From: AP-15 sp963733945
GTDB taxonomy: Bacteria > Pseudomonadota > Alphaproteobacteria > ATCC43930 > CGMCC-115725
Assembly (NCBI GenBank): GCA_963733945.1
Contig: CAVTFD010000010.1
Location: forward strand, 72,281 to 136,280
Direction of reading: 5' to 3'
DNA: 64,000 nt
Below the pieces are notes generated by a model. It had not been told where the DNA came from, searched no databases, and saw only the letters and a program-made list of their open reading frames with translations. Shown piece after piece: positions 17,738 through 26,892 of the stretch. How positions within the stretch are numbered: position 1 is the stretch's first letter; each line of letters starts with the position of its first letter. The translations under genes were made by a program, and so were the position numbers.

Positions 17738-19174
17738 ATGCGCAGATGGCGGCCGCTTGGGTTCCTCGCGACATTGCTGCTTGGCGGCTGCGGCTCGCTT
17801 GACGTGCCAATGAATGAGCCGCTGCACTCGGCCGCCGGCAATAACGAATATCGTCTGGTCGACGTGAACCGCAGCGGCGGCGCCGAAAGCACGCTGGTAC
17901 TGGTCGCCCTCTCCGGCGGCGGCAAGCGCTCTGCCGCTTTCGGTTTCGGCGTGTTGCGCGGGATGCGGGATATCCACGTGCAACCTGAAGGCAAGGATAG
18001 CACCTTGCTCGACGAGGTAGACCTGCTGGCTGGCGTCTCCGGCGGATCCTTCCCGGCGGCTCACTTCGGACTCTATGGCGTGAAGTCGTTCGAAACCTTC
18101 CCCGACGAGTTCCTTTATCCTGACATTGAAGCCTATATTTGGGGCACGTTCCTGCTGCCGTGGAACTGGGACTGGATATTCAACCCGCTGGTCGGCACCA
18201 ACGACCGGATGACCCAAATCTACGACCGGTTGATGTTCCACGGCGCGACCTTTGCGGATTTCTTTCGACACGGCCGCCCCCAGGTCAGCATCAACGCCAC
18301 CGATATCAGTTTTGGCAGCCCGTTCGGCTTTCTGCCACAGACCTTCGATGTGATCTGCTCCGATCTTGCGACTTTCCCGATCGCGCGCGCGGTCGCCGCT
18401 TCCAACGGATTTCCGGTGCTGTTCGGCCCGGTGACTCTGCGCAATTACCGCGGGCCCGATTGTCCGCTTCCCCCCGCGCCGCCGCCGCAAGCGGCGGAAG
18501 GCGGCCAACACGATTTGCGCACTATGGCCCTGCTCGAAAACCTCGACCGTTATTCCAACGGTCAACAGGTCAAGTGGATTCATTTGATGGACGGTGGAAT
18601 CTCGGACAATCTCGCACTGCGCGTGCTGCTCAACAACATGTTGCTGCTGAACACCAGAATGGATCGGTTCGCGACCCAGCTACTGCCGGTTCGCCGCATT
18701 CTCGTGATCAGTGTCGACGGCCAGTCGGCGACAAACCCGAACTGGCCGCGCCAGCGGGTCGTCAGCGGGCTCGGGCAGATCATTTCGGCAGTAACGAGCA
18801 CGCAAATCGGGGCTTACAACATCGAGACCCTGATCGCCGTCGAGAGCACGGTTGACGATCTCGCCGACAAGCTGCGTGCGCTGCGCTGCCGTCAAGGGCC
18901 TGTTGTCGACGGCTACGCCTGTGGCGATGTGGCCGCAAAGGTGCTGCGCGTCAGCCTGTCCGACTACCCCGATCCCGAGACACGGGCGCGGCTCGTGGCA
19001 ATCCGCACCGGGCTTACCCTACCGCGCGAGCAGGTCGATGCGCTGGTGGCCGCCGGGCAAACAATGATCGGCCGTGACGCCGGGACGATTGCCGCGTTCC
19101 TGCGTCCCGGAACATCAACCCGAGCAGCTGGCGTGCCGGCCATAGCGAGCAGCACCGGGGCGCGACACTCATGA
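17738..19174 (+). CDS. Patatin-like phospholipase, lipoprotein
   Basis: A 478-aa patatin-fold serine hydrolase exported as a lipoprotein: the N-terminus is a short basic stretch plus LGFLATLLLGGC, with the lipobox Cys at residue 18. Patatin elements occur in order: the oxyanion glycine loop ALSGGGKR, the nucleophile elbow GVSGGS, and the dyad Asp in MDGGISDN (about residue 285). It would hydrolyse membrane or exogenous acyl lipids at the periplasmic face of the envelope. A small C-rich insert (DCPLPPAPPPQA) separates the catalytic parts. The gene has no co-directional partner; a transposon begins about 145 bp downstream. Confidence 0.88.
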   Translation: MRRWRPLGFLATLLLGGCGSLDVPMNEPLHSAAGNNEYRLVDVNRSGGAESTLVLVALSGGGKRSAAFGFGVLRGMRDIHVQPEGKDSTLLDEVDLLAGVSGGSFPAAHFGLYGVKSFETFPDEFLYPDIEAYIWGTFLLPWNWDWIFNPLVGTNDRMTQIYDRLMFHGATFADFFRHGRPQVSINATDISFGSPFGFLPQTFDVICSDLATFPIARAVAASNGFPVLFGPVTLRNYRGPDCPLPPAPPPQAAEGGQHDLRTMALLENLDRYSNGQQVKWIHLMDGGISDNLALRVLLNNMLLLNTRMDRFATQLLPVRRILVISVDGQSATNPNWPRQRVVSGLGQIISAVTSTQIGAYNIETLIAVESTVDDLADKLRALRCRQGPVVDGYACGDVAAKVLRVSLSDYPDPETRARLVAIRTGLTLPREQVDALVAAGQTMIGRDAGTIAAFLRPGTSTRAAGVPAIASSTGARHS

Positions 19175-19178
19175 CCTA

Positions 19179-19358
19179 GTGGGGCCGCCTGCAGGCTGGG
19201 CCATCGCAGGCGAACCCGGATGGGTTTTTTATGAGCTGATATGCGAGGAGCAACGATCCACCACTGCGCGGTATGAGCGCACATTCAATCGGCTGGTCGA
19301 ACCGACCATCGGCAAGCTGGAGACCTCCAAAAACCTGGTGGTTTTATCCGGTTTGTGA
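19179..19358 (+). other. Short open frame running into the IS5-type element (possible truncated gene)
   Basis: From GTG 19179 a 59-codon frame (GWAIAGEPGWVFYELICEEQ is its middle) reads into the left terminal repeat of the transposon and stops at 19356. The first 47 codons lie outside the element and look protein-like, so this may be the 5' remainder of a gene cut by the insertion. No continuation was recognised beyond the element at 21324. No homologue is known to me. Confidence 0.25.
19320..19346 (+). repeat. Left terminal inverted repeat of the IS5-type element
   Basis: Begins GAGACCTCCAA and pairs with 21297-21323 at 22 of 27 positions. The outermost 11 bases are identical. Confidence 0.8.
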
Positions 19359-19391
19359 TTCGATGCGCGAGGTCTGCGCTGGGGGGCGGAG

Positions 19392-19742
19392 ATGCGCGGT
19401 CAGGCGGGGTTTTTCGACGTTGAAAGCGTGACAGACCGCGATGCGCGCTGGACGGTCAAATACACCAAAGCTAAGCCGAGCGCCGATGGCGCACCGCGCA
19501 TTGATCTCGCGATCCCGGCCTTCGGTTACAAAAATCACGTCGGCATCGACCGCCGGCATCGCCTGATCCGCCGCTGGACGGTCACCGATGCGGCCCGCCA
19601 CGACGGGGCGTTGCTGCCCGAGCTGATCGACCCCAACAACACCGCCGGCGAGGTGTGGGCCGACACCGCCTACCGCTCCCAGGCCAACGAAAAATTCCTC
19701 GCCGGCCGTGTTCTGCGCTCGCAGATCCACCGCAAGAAGCCC
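19392..19742 (+). pseudogene. IS5-family transposase, N-terminal piece with internal deletion
   Basis: The frame starts with MRGQAGFFDVE, the usual first residues of a large IS5-family transposase common in alphaproteobacteria. It jumps within a few codons to DRDARWTVKYTKAK, which in full-length relatives lies about 150-180 residues further in. The middle, with the first catalytic Asp region, is therefore missing. FGYKNHVGIDRRHRLIRRWTVTDA and VWADTAYRSQANE (second catalytic Asp region) remain. It stops resembling IS5 at HRKKP, where the IS481-type insertion begins. It cannot encode an active transposase; it could be mobilised by an intact relative. Confidence 0.85.
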
Positions 19743-20011
19743 AATAGCCTGCCCCGGCGCAGGTGTTTCGTCTCAGAAGATTGGCGCGACGGCGTACGAT
19801 TGTGGCAAGCTATCGAGCGGCTGCGGCGGCAATTGCGGCCAGACCAGGCGCAGCTCGTCCCGATAGTCCATAGGAGGGACCCGCGCGCCGGCGCCGCGAC
19901 CGCCGCGAGTCTGGCGGCGCGGCGCGTGGGAGGTGCCTGTGGACCCACCGGGGCGAGCGTCCCGACGATGCACCCCCGCCGCCGCCGACCGATCGGGGGG
20001 AGGACCCGGTG

Positions 20012-20985
20012 ATGGATCTCAAACTCCACGCCAATGCCACCACCACGCCGCGCACCCGCGCCTATATCCAGAAAAGCCAGGCGCGCAACGCCGCACTGGC
20101 CCGCGAACTCGGCATCCACAGCCGCACCGTGGCGCGTTGGAAGGCGCGCCGGGAGACCGTCGATCGATCCACCCGCCCGCATCGGCTGGCCACGACGATG
20201 ACCCAATGGGAAGAAGGCTTGATCGTCGAATTGCGCCGCAGCTTGGCGCTGCCGCTTGACGACATCGTCGAGGCGATGCGGCGCTGCATCAACCCCGCGC
20301 TGTCGCGAGCGCCATCCACCGTTGCCTGCAGCGCCACGGCATCTCCGCCCGCCGCCGCCAGCAACAAGCCCCGACCGCCGCGTTCCACACCGAGGCCCCG
20401 GCCGGCTTCATCCACATCGACGTCAAATATCTGCCGCCGCTCAACCGCCGCCGCAGTTACGCCGGAGCCTGCCCCGGCGGAAAGCCGGGGTCGCGATCGA
20501 CCGCGCCACCCGCTTTGTCTACCTCGAGATCCTGCCCGATCGCCGGGCCCAAACCGCAGCGGGTTTCCTCAACCGCTTCCTCGGCCGCTTCCCGCTCTCC
20601 GTCCACACCGTGCTGACCGATAACGGCTCCGAATTCACCGACCGCTTCGCCGTCGACAAGAAAGACAAGCCTCACGACAAACCCTCGGGCCACCATCCCT
20701 TCGATCGGGTGTGCACCGAGCGCGTCATTATCCACCGCCTCGCCCGCCCGTTTCGGCCGCAGACCAACGGCATGGTCGAGCGGTTCAACCGCCGCCTCGG
20801 TGACCACCTCGACCGCATGCCGCAGAACCGCGCCGCCCACCACCGCCGTTTTCTCGACCATGCCGAACGCGATGCCTACCTCAACACCTTTGTCGCCGAT
20901 TACAATCGCACCCGCCTGCGATGCCTCGGCTATCAAGCACCCGCCGAACTCCTCGCTAACCTCGCGGCACACAACACGAAGGCCG
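20012..20985 (+). pseudogene. IS481-family transposase, two frame-disrupting lesions
   Basis: ATG 20012 follows a GGGGGGAGG ribosome site. The start is an intact helix-turn-helix region (ARELGIHSRTVARWKARRE). Around 20303-20311 the coding frame shifts by one base (ALSR to AIHRCLQRHGISARRR). It continues to GFIHIDVKYLPPLNRRRSYA, containing the first catalytic Asp. Here 26 bp (20464-20489, GCCTGCCCCGGCGGAAAGCC core) are inserted, restoring a third frame with VAIDRATRFVYLEIL, TDNGSEF (second Asp) and GMVERFNRRLGD (Glu). The DDE residues survive but lie in different frames. The end is approximate. Confidence 0.85.
20464..20489 (+). repeat. 26-bp palindromic (REP-like) insertion in the IS481 transposase gene
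   Basis: The inserted bases contain GCCTGCCCCGGC followed by AAAGCCGGG, i.e. a small hairpin. The same GCCTGCCCCGGCG word occurs at the left IS481/IS5 junction (19747-19759). Removing 26 bp joins RRSYA directly to VAIDRATRF in the family order. Confidence 0.6.
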
Positions 20986-20990
20986 GGGGC

Positions 20991-21203
20991 AAACCAATGC
21001 CGCGCCGCACCGCCCGCGCCAATGCCCGCAAATCGGCAGTGCGTTCGGCGGTCGAACACGTCTTCGCCCGCCAGAAAGGGGCGATGGGCCTGTTCATCCG
21101 CACCATCGGCCTCGCCCGAGCGAGCACCAAGATCGGCCTTGCCAACCTCGTCTACAACATGCAGCGGATGGTCTGGCTGGCGGCCCAGACCGCACCAACC
21201 TGA
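20991..21203 (+). pseudogene. IS5-family transposase, C-terminal piece
   Basis: KPMPRRTARANARKS, RSAVEHVFARQKGAMGLFIR and IGLANLVYNMQRMVWL are the end of the same IS5-type transposase whose front part lies at 19392-19742, including the catalytic Glu region (SAVEHVFA). The reading frame fuses with the inserted IS481 frame, which hides the boundary. The stop at 21201-21203 is the natural end. Confidence 0.85.
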
Positions 21204-21296
21204 CCCGAAAACCCGCTAACACAGCCGGCCGCGCCCCGGCACACCGATCGCCCTAACCAAACCGGTCACGGCACAGCCAATGCCCGGCTCTTTCCG

Positions 21297-21323
21297 TAAA
21301 AACGCGCGGTTATTGGAGGTCTC
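21297..21323 (-). repeat. Right terminal inverted repeat of the IS5-type element
   Basis: Ends TTGGAGGTCTC; complement of the left repeat at 19320-19346 with five mismatches. Confidence 0.8.
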
Positions 21324-21439
21324 TAGCTGGTAGCCGCGGTCGCGTGCAGAACAGCTTTGCTCGCTCGGCATAGCGTAATCCGCGTTTGCGGTCGCATGCT
21401 GCGGGGCGATAAGCGCGAAGACGGGAGGAGGGTTCGGCT

Positions 21440-23155
21440 ATGCACGACATCGTCATCCGCGGCGGCACTATCGTCGACGGCACTGGTGCTGCGGCGTTCG
21501 CCGGCGATGTTGCAATCGACGGCGAGCGGATCGCCGCGGTCGGCGGCAAAGCCGGGCCGGCTCGGCGGGTCATCGACGCCGATGGGATGCTGGTGACGCC
21601 GGGCTGGGTCGATGTCCACACCCATTACGACGGCCAGGCGACCTGGGATCCGATCCTGGCGCCGTCCTCCTGGCACGGAGTGACAACGATCCTGTTCGGC
21701 AATTGCGGCGTCGGTTTCGCGCCGGTGCGGCCCCACCATCGCGCTGCATTGATCGATCTGATGGAAGGGGTCGAGGACATACCGGGCCCGGTTTTGGCCG
21801 AGGGTCTCAAATGGGATTGGGAAAGCTTTCCCGATTTTCTCGACGCCCTCGACCGCATGCCGCGGACGATCGATGTCGCGGCGCAGATCCCGCACCATCC
21901 GCTGCGCGTCTACACGATGGGCGACCGTGCCATCCGGCGCGAGCGGGCGACCGACGATGACATCGCGCTGATGCGCCAATTGACGCAACAGGCGGTGCGG
22001 GCCGGCGCCTTTGGCTTTACGACATCGCGCACCAACGCGCACAAGACGACGCAGGGCGAAATGGTGCCCGGCCGGTTTGCCGAGATCGAGGAATTGACCG
22101 GGATCGGCGGCGGGCTGGGTGAACTCGGCGCCGGCACCTTCGGGATGAACAGCGATTTCGAGGACGAAGCGGCCGAGTTCCAATGGATCACCCGGCTGGG
22201 CCTCGAGACCCGCCGCCCAGTCTGGTTCTTGCTGACCGACCGGCCGACCGATCCGCAGCGCTGGCGGCGGATCATGGCCGGGGTCCGCCAGGCCCGCGCT
22301 GCCGGTGCTTCGGTCACGGCGCAGATCGCCGGCCGCCCGGTCGGCGTCATCCTCGGCATTGCGACTTCGCTGAACCCGTTCTCGATCCGCGAACGCTACA
22401 AGCCCCTCGAAAGCCTGCCGCTGGCCGATCGCATGGCGCGGCTGCGCGATCCGGCATTGCGTCAAGCGATTATCGAAGACCGGCCGTCGGCGGCGCTGAT
22501 GAGCCAACTCGGCCCGTTGATCCAGCTGGTCGCGACGCGCTGGGACCGCATGTATGTCATAGGCAACCCGCCGGATTACGAACCGCGGGCCGAGACCAGC
22601 GTGGCGGCAATCGCGGCGCGTACCAATCATTCGCCGGATGAAGTCGCTTACGACTATCTGACTGAGAGTTCCGGCAATTTGCTGTTCTTTCCAGTGACGG
22701 GCTATGCGCAGGACGACCACGAGCCGATCCGCGAAATGCTGACCGACCCCGCGACTTTGCTTGGGCTCGGCGACGGCGGCGCGCATGTGGCCCAGATCGT
22801 CGACGCCAGCATGCCGAGCTACATGCTGACGCATTGGGCGCGCGACCGCAGGCGCGGCCCCGGTCTGCCGCTCGAATTCATCGTCAAACGCTTGACCAGC
22901 GAGACCGCTGATTTTTTCGGGTTTGTCGATCGCGGTCGGTTGCAGCCGGGCAAGCGGGCCGACGTCAACGTGATCGACCACCAGCGGCTGCAATTGCATC
23001 CGCCGGAAATCGCGCACGACCTGCCGGCGGGCGGCAAAAGGCTGGTCCAGCGTGCCGACGGCTATGCTGCGACCTTGGTCGCCGGCACCGCGGTGTTCGA
23101 GCGGGGCGAGCACACCGGCGCGATGCCCGGACGCCTCGTCCGTCGCGGTCAGTAG
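21440..23155 (+). CDS. N-acyl-D-amino-acid deacylase family amidohydrolase
   Basis: A 571-aa enzyme of the D-aminoacylase group (COG3653) within the amidohydrolase superfamily. The N-terminal beta-sandwich begins DIVIRGGTIVDGTG; the metal motif VDVHTHYDGQATWDP is near residue 60; FGNCGVGFAPV holds the bridging Cys/Gly region; GLGDGGAHVAQI carries the catalytic Asp; PGKRADVNVIDH closes the sandwich. Members release fatty or acetyl groups from N-acyl-D-amino acids or hydrolyse related amides. An MFS transporter follows in the same direction (141 bp gap), and a remnant of a second deacylase lies at 26.9 kb, so uptake and deacylation of an acyl-amide is a reasonable theme (inference). Confidence 0.88.
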   Translation: MHDIVIRGGTIVDGTGAAAFAGDVAIDGERIAAVGGKAGPARRVIDADGMLVTPGWVDVHTHYDGQATWDPILAPSSWHGVTTILFGNCGVGFAPVRPHHRAALIDLMEGVEDIPGPVLAEGLKWDWESFPDFLDALDRMPRTIDVAAQIPHHPLRVYTMGDRAIRRERATDDDIALMRQLTQQAVRAGAFGFTTSRTNAHKTTQGEMVPGRFAEIEELTGIGGGLGELGAGTFGMNSDFEDEAAEFQWITRLGLETRRPVWFLLTDRPTDPQRWRRIMAGVRQARAAGASVTAQIAGRPVGVILGIATSLNPFSIRERYKPLESLPLADRMARLRDPALRQAIIEDRPSAALMSQLGPLIQLVATRWDRMYVIGNPPDYEPRAETSVAAIAARTNHSPDEVAYDYLTESSGNLLFFPVTGYAQDDHEPIREMLTDPATLLGLGDGGAHVAQIVDASMPSYMLTHWARDRRRGPGLPLEFIVKRLTSETADFFGFVDRGRLQPGKRADVNVIDHQRLQLHPPEIAHDLPAGGKRLVQRADGYAATLVAGTAVFERGEHTGAMPGRLVRRGQ

Positions 23156-23217
23156 ACCATTCTAGGAAGGGCTTGCGGCCCCCCCGCAGGTCGACCCGTG
23201 CTATCGGGCGCGGATTG

Positions 23218-23245
23218 GCCGGCCCCGGGTACGCAGGGGGCCGGC
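23218..23245 (+). terminator. Strong GC hairpin between deacylase and MFS gene
   Basis: GCCGGCCCC at 23218-23226 pairs perfectly with GGGGCCGGC at 23237-23245 across a 10-nt loop. No T-run follows, so it may attenuate or stabilise the transcript rather than terminate it. Confidence 0.35.
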
Positions 23246-23296
23246 ATCCGCTGAGGCCGCGGATCTCGCAAGCCTACCCCAGGATCGATCCACCCC

Positions 23297-24544
23297 GTGA
23301 ACGCGTCTCGCTCCGGGTCCCTGGCGTCGTTGTACGTCGCCGGGCCGTTCAGCATGGGTTATGTCGATTTCTATACATTTCTGATCCCGCTTTACGGCCT
23401 GTCGCTGGGGTTCGACGCCTCCGAGATCGGGATCTTGGTCGGCGCCCGTTCGATCCTCGCCATGTTCCTGTCGATCCATATCGGCGTTTTGATGGACCGG
23501 TTCGGCACCCGCAAAGTCACCCTGTTTTTTGTCTGGATAGGGATGGCTTTGGCGCCCCTATTTCCGTTAGCGCCGTGGTTCTGGTCCTTGCTTCTCCTGC
23601 AATTGATCAACGGCGCCGCCGTTTCGTTCGCCTGGTCTGGCGCGCAGACCCTGATTGCCCAGCTAGCCGAGGGCGATGCCCGATATCTCGGCAGGTTCAC
23701 GTTCTTCGCCCGGCTTGGCTCGACGACGGCGCCGATCCTCGGCGGCGCCGTTTGGGATTTCGGCGGTGCATGGCCAGCTTATCTCGTCGGCGCCGCGTGG
23801 GGCGGGGTGCTGACTATCGCGCTGCTGCGCGCTCCGGAGGCGGAGTTCTTCGCGCCGCCACGACAGGAGGGGACGGGTCGAGCGCGGTTCCGCGTCCGCG
23901 ATACCTGGCCTCGAGTCTCGGATTACCTTAACTCGATCATGCTGATCGCCATTCCGGCGATTGCGCTGTCGATGGCGATCATGTCGATGCGAAACTCGAC
24001 ATACAGCATCCAGACGTCGGTCTATGTTGTTTACCTTCATGGCGTGGGGCTCGTCGGCACGACCATCGGCGTCCTGTTCGCCGCCGCCGAGATCGCAAGT
24101 GGCTTCGGAGCGCTCTTTGCCGGGCGCGCGATGCGTCTGGGCGATGCGCAGCGCACGATGCTCAGCGGGACCGCGCTGTCGATCCTGCTGATTGCAATGA
24201 CACCGCTTTTGGGCGGGATCTTTGCGTTTCTGCTGTTGTTTCAGGTCGCGCGCGGCTGGCTGGAAGGGGTGATCCAGCCGGTTGTCTTGTCTGTGCAAGC
24301 GCGGGCGGTCGGCCGCCATCAGCAGGGCGCGGTGGTTGGCCTGCGTCAGACCGGTCAGCGGCTCACCTCGATCACGATCCCGCCCCTGATGGGCGGCATC
24401 GCCGACCGTTGGGGTGTGAGCGAAAGCTTCTTCATTCTTGGTATGCTGATGTTGCTGCTGTGCGTGCCGCTAGCACTGATCATCCGCCACTTCGGGCGAC
24501 TTAGATCCGCGGAGGAACCGCATGGCCGCGGCACAGGGAATTGA
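23297..24544 (+). CDS. MFS transporter
   Basis: A 415-aa polytopic membrane protein with about 12 hydrophobic segments and the first inter-helix MFS motif (GVLMDRFGTRKVT, residues 56-68). A second, weaker copy of that pattern occurs near residue 255 (FAGRAMRLGDAQR). Substrate unknown. The GTG start at 23297 is the first in-frame option before the first transmembrane helix and no long leader is lost. It is downstream of, and probably linked to, the deacylase gene, and converges with the polysaccharide-deacetylase-like pair. Confidence 0.85.
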   Translation: MNASRSGSLASLYVAGPFSMGYVDFYTFLIPLYGLSLGFDASEIGILVGARSILAMFLSIHIGVLMDRFGTRKVTLFFVWIGMALAPLFPLAPWFWSLLLLQLINGAAVSFAWSGAQTLIAQLAEGDARYLGRFTFFARLGSTTAPILGGAVWDFGGAWPAYLVGAAWGGVLTIALLRAPEAEFFAPPRQEGTGRARFRVRDTWPRVSDYLNSIMLIAIPAIALSMAIMSMRNSTYSIQTSVYVVYLHGVGLVGTTIGVLFAAAEIASGFGALFAGRAMRLGDAQRTMLSGTALSILLIAMTPLLGGIFAFLLLFQVARGWLEGVIQPVVLSVQARAVGRHQQGAVVGLRQTGQRLTSITIPPLMGGIADRWGVSESFFILGMLMLLLCVPLALIIRHFGRLRSAEEPHGRGTGN

Positions 24545-24662
24545 GCTCTGTTCCCGGGCGCAAAGATCGAGCGCAGGCTGACATGGGCATTGAGCCGGTG
24601 ATCAAGGCGACCTTACCCGCCAGTTTGAGATCCATTGAGCTCGGCTCCTCGACGGCTCCACC

Positions 24663-25556
24663 CTACGCTCGCGCTTTGCGTTCCGCGATCCAGGACGACA
24701 CCTGATCGTAGTAGTTGGCGAGGTAATACTCGGCAATGTCGTCGGCGGTGGTGTTCCAGACGCCATCGTGACCGAGGATGTAGCGCAGAGCCTCGTCAAG
24801 ATACTTCGCGGCGTTCGGGCGCCCGATATTGTGCGGATGCAGCGAAAGACACATCACGCGCCCGTTTTCCGCGCCTTCACGGTAGAGTGTGTCGAACTGG
24901 TCCTTGATCATCTGCAGGAAGTAATCGGCCTCGCAATTCCAGGCCAGCATGCCTGCATCATTCGTCTGGCCGGTATAGGGAACGTAGATGAACTTCTGGC
25001 CGCCCCGCACGTTGATCGGCCAGGGCTGATCATCGATGATCCATGAGGTGTGATAGAGGCAGCCGGCCTCAGCCATCAAATCGTCCGTTCTGATAGTGTA
25101 GCCGGCGCCGCCGCCGAGCCTTCCCTTCAGGCGTTTGCCGGTCATCTCCTTCAAGTGCGTGATGAAGTCCTGCCAGTACGCCTGCTCCTGCTCTTCGGTG
25201 TAGTCGTAGATTGGCCGGCTGTTGTAAAGCCCGTGCGCCATGTAGTCCCAATTGGCGGCGACCATTGCCTCCTTTATCTCGGGGAAGTGATCGAGCACCT
25301 CGAGATTGAGGCAGCAGCAGGCGCGCACCTTGTTTCTGTTCAGCACGTCGAGCATACGCCAGAAGCCCACGCGATTGCCGTAATCCATGCGCGAATAGTG
25401 CGGAACGTCCGGCTGCGTCGGCCGGTTCTCCGGCAGGTATTCGAAGTGCTCCATATTCGGCGCGACCCAGAACGCAAGGCGCGCATTGCCCGGCCACTTG
25501 ATGACGGGGCGCTCCGTGATCGGAGCATAGTCGAACCGTCCGGGTGCGAGAGCCAT
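24663..25556 (-). CDS. Polysaccharide-deacetylase-like hydrolase (PuuE/allantoinase-type), copy 1
   Basis: A 297-aa protein with an NodB/CE4-like TIM barrel of the PuuE subgroup: FDYAPITERPVIKWPGNARLAF, NMEHFEYLP near residue 34, SRMDYGNRVGFWR, and the late metal-site element CLSLHPHNIGRP. PuuE-type members hydrolyse ring amides such as allantoin or act on N-acyl sugars. ATG 25556 is preceded by GGAGA; the frame extends further upstream only as overlap with its neighbour. It lies 59 bp behind its paralogue and is probably translated from the same transcript. The two copies share the overall pattern but are clearly diverged, suggesting different substrates or a heteromer (inference). Confidence 0.82.
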   Translation of the reverse strand: MALAPGRFDYAPITERPVIKWPGNARLAFWVAPNMEHFEYLPENRPTQPDVPHYSRMDYGNRVGFWRMLDVLNRNKVRACCCLNLEVLDHFPEIKEAMVAANWDYMAHGLYNSRPIYDYTEEQEQAYWQDFITHLKEMTGKRLKGRLGGGAGYTIRTDDLMAEAGCLYHTSWIIDDQPWPINVRGGQKFIYVPYTGQTNDAGMLAWNCEADYFLQMIKDQFDTLYREGAENGRVMCLSLHPHNIGRPNAAKYLDEALRYILGHDGVWNTTADDIAEYYLANYYDQVSSWIAERKARA

Positions 25557-25615
25557 GTCGTCTTCTCCGTTCGTCTGAAATGAGGATGAATTCGTCCGCA
25601 AAACAGCGGAGACGG

Positions 25616-26545
25616 CTAACCTGACTGTGCCTTGAACCAGTCGATGATCTCGCTGCCGGTCGCCTTCCAGACACCCTGGTGGGCAGTGATGTGGCCAAGC
25701 ACCTCGTCGAGATGCCGGATGCGCCACGGCTGGCCCATGATCCACGGGTGCAGATGCAGCACCATTAGGCGTCCGGTGGTGGCGCCATCGGCGTACAGAC
25801 CGTCGAACCAGTCGCGCCACAGCAGGTTGACCTCGTTGATGGTCCGGCGGCCGTGGAGGTGGATGTAGTTGTCGTCGAGATACGAATGCACTCCGAGCGA
25901 GTAGAGCTCCCCGGCCTTCGGCGTCATCTTGTAGGGCTGCTCATCGTTGCCCCAGTCGCAGACATAGCGAATGCCCTCTGCAGCAAGGAGGTTGGGCGTG
26001 TTCGGCGTTTCCTGGAAGTCGGGGCCGGACCAGCCGATCGGGCGCTTGCCGGTGGCCCTTTCGACCGCCTCGATAGAGGCGCGGATGTACCGCCGCTCCT
26101 CATCCTCGGACATGCCGATATGGATGATGCGCCGGCGCGACAGACCGTGGGCGATGAACTCGGCGTCGCGCGTCTGGCCCTCCTTGACGAGGACCGGGTA
26201 GTGATCGGCGACGGCCTTGTCGAGCGCCAGGGTCGGTTTGATGCCGTACTTGTCCAGCACGGCGAGGATGCGAAAGATCCCGACACGGTTGCCATATTCA
26301 TGGTTGCCGTAGCCGCCAATGTCGGGAAACTGCGGCTGGTTTCCGCTCCACAGGCCCTCGGGGCCGCCCAGCGGGCTCACCGCAAGCGGCGTCCGGGCGG
26401 GCACCTCCCAGTCCCAATGCTCGAGATTGACGATGACGGCAAAGGCGACGCGGGCGTTGTCCGGCCAGCTAAGGGCGCTGCGCGTGACAATCGGGGACCA
26501 GGGATAAAAGTCTTGGTCCATGCCGTAGGTTCGTTTTGCGGGCAC
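25616..26545 (-). CDS. Polysaccharide-deacetylase-like hydrolase (PuuE/allantoinase-type), copy 2
   Basis: A 309-aa paralogue of the adjacent gene and the first of the pair to be transcribed. Recognisable elements are LSWPDNARVAFAVIVNLEHWD, GNHEYGNRVGIFR, SGPDFQETPNT and the His element MVLHLHPWIMGQP near the end. The start is GTG 26545, placed 5-6 nt after GGGAGAGGGAG on the minus strand. The pair is cytosolic (no signal peptide). Neighbouring genes encode an N-acyl-D-amino-acid deacylase and its remnant, so the locus is enriched in C-N bond hydrolases. Confidence 0.82.
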   Translation of the reverse strand: MPAKRTYGMDQDFYPWSPIVTRSALSWPDNARVAFAVIVNLEHWDWEVPARTPLAVSPLGGPEGLWSGNQPQFPDIGGYGNHEYGNRVGIFRILAVLDKYGIKPTLALDKAVADHYPVLVKEGQTRDAEFIAHGLSRRRIIHIGMSEDEERRYIRASIEAVERATGKRPIGWSGPDFQETPNTPNLLAAEGIRYVCDWGNDEQPYKMTPKAGELYSLGVHSYLDDNYIHLHGRRTINEVNLLWRDWFDGLYADGATTGRLMVLHLHPWIMGQPWRIRHLDEVLGHITAHQGVWKATGSEIIDWFKAQSG

Positions 26546-26892
26546 GGTTCACTCCCTCTCCCTCTGCACCGAATGACTTATTATCGGACTATGACACACA
26601 GAGAGATCGCCACAAATTTGCCGGTGACGATGAGCCTCGGGTCGGACTACTTAGCGGCACGGGAGTGAGGGCGACGGGCTCCGATCGTCACGGCGGCACT
26701 GCGCTGTGTCCTGGTCGTCAAATTTGCCGTACCGCCAGCCCGGCGCGGCCAGCTGCGGCTGCTGGCCGTGGTAGCACCGTGTCATACGCGGCGGATGCCG
26801 CCGCGGCGGGTGGAGAGGCCGTCCGGCTCTCGATCGCACCTTCGGCAGGTGGGGTAAGAGCCAGACGTACGATCAAAAACTGTTGCCGCCGA
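26546..26892. other. Intergenic region upstream of the deacetylase-like pair
   Basis: About 350 nt. The left end holds the ribosome site of the GTG-started gene. The A/T-rich stretch at 26575-26600 is a likely promoter area. The rest shows no gene or strong repeat and may be eroded sequence linked to the deacylase remnant that ends at 26893. Confidence 0.35.

Larger units (their letters stand above)
19320..21323 (+). mobile_element. IS5-family element with internal deletion, carrying a nested IS481-type insertion
   Basis: The outer ends are an imperfect inverted repeat: 27 nt at 19320-19346 (GAGACCTCCAA...) match the complement of 21297-21323 at 22 positions. Inside, an IS5-type transposase starts at 19392 and is cut after 19742 (HRKKP). 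It resumes at 20991 (KPMPRRTARANARKS) and ends at 21203. The roughly 1.25 kb between is an IS481-type element. The exact IS481 ends and any target duplication could not be resolved by eye. Confidence 0.85.

Noticed and set aside
21323..23113. 596-codon frame antisense to the deacylase
   Set aside because: Sense strand encodes a full amidohydrolase; antisense is rich in Arg/Gln/His without domain pattern.
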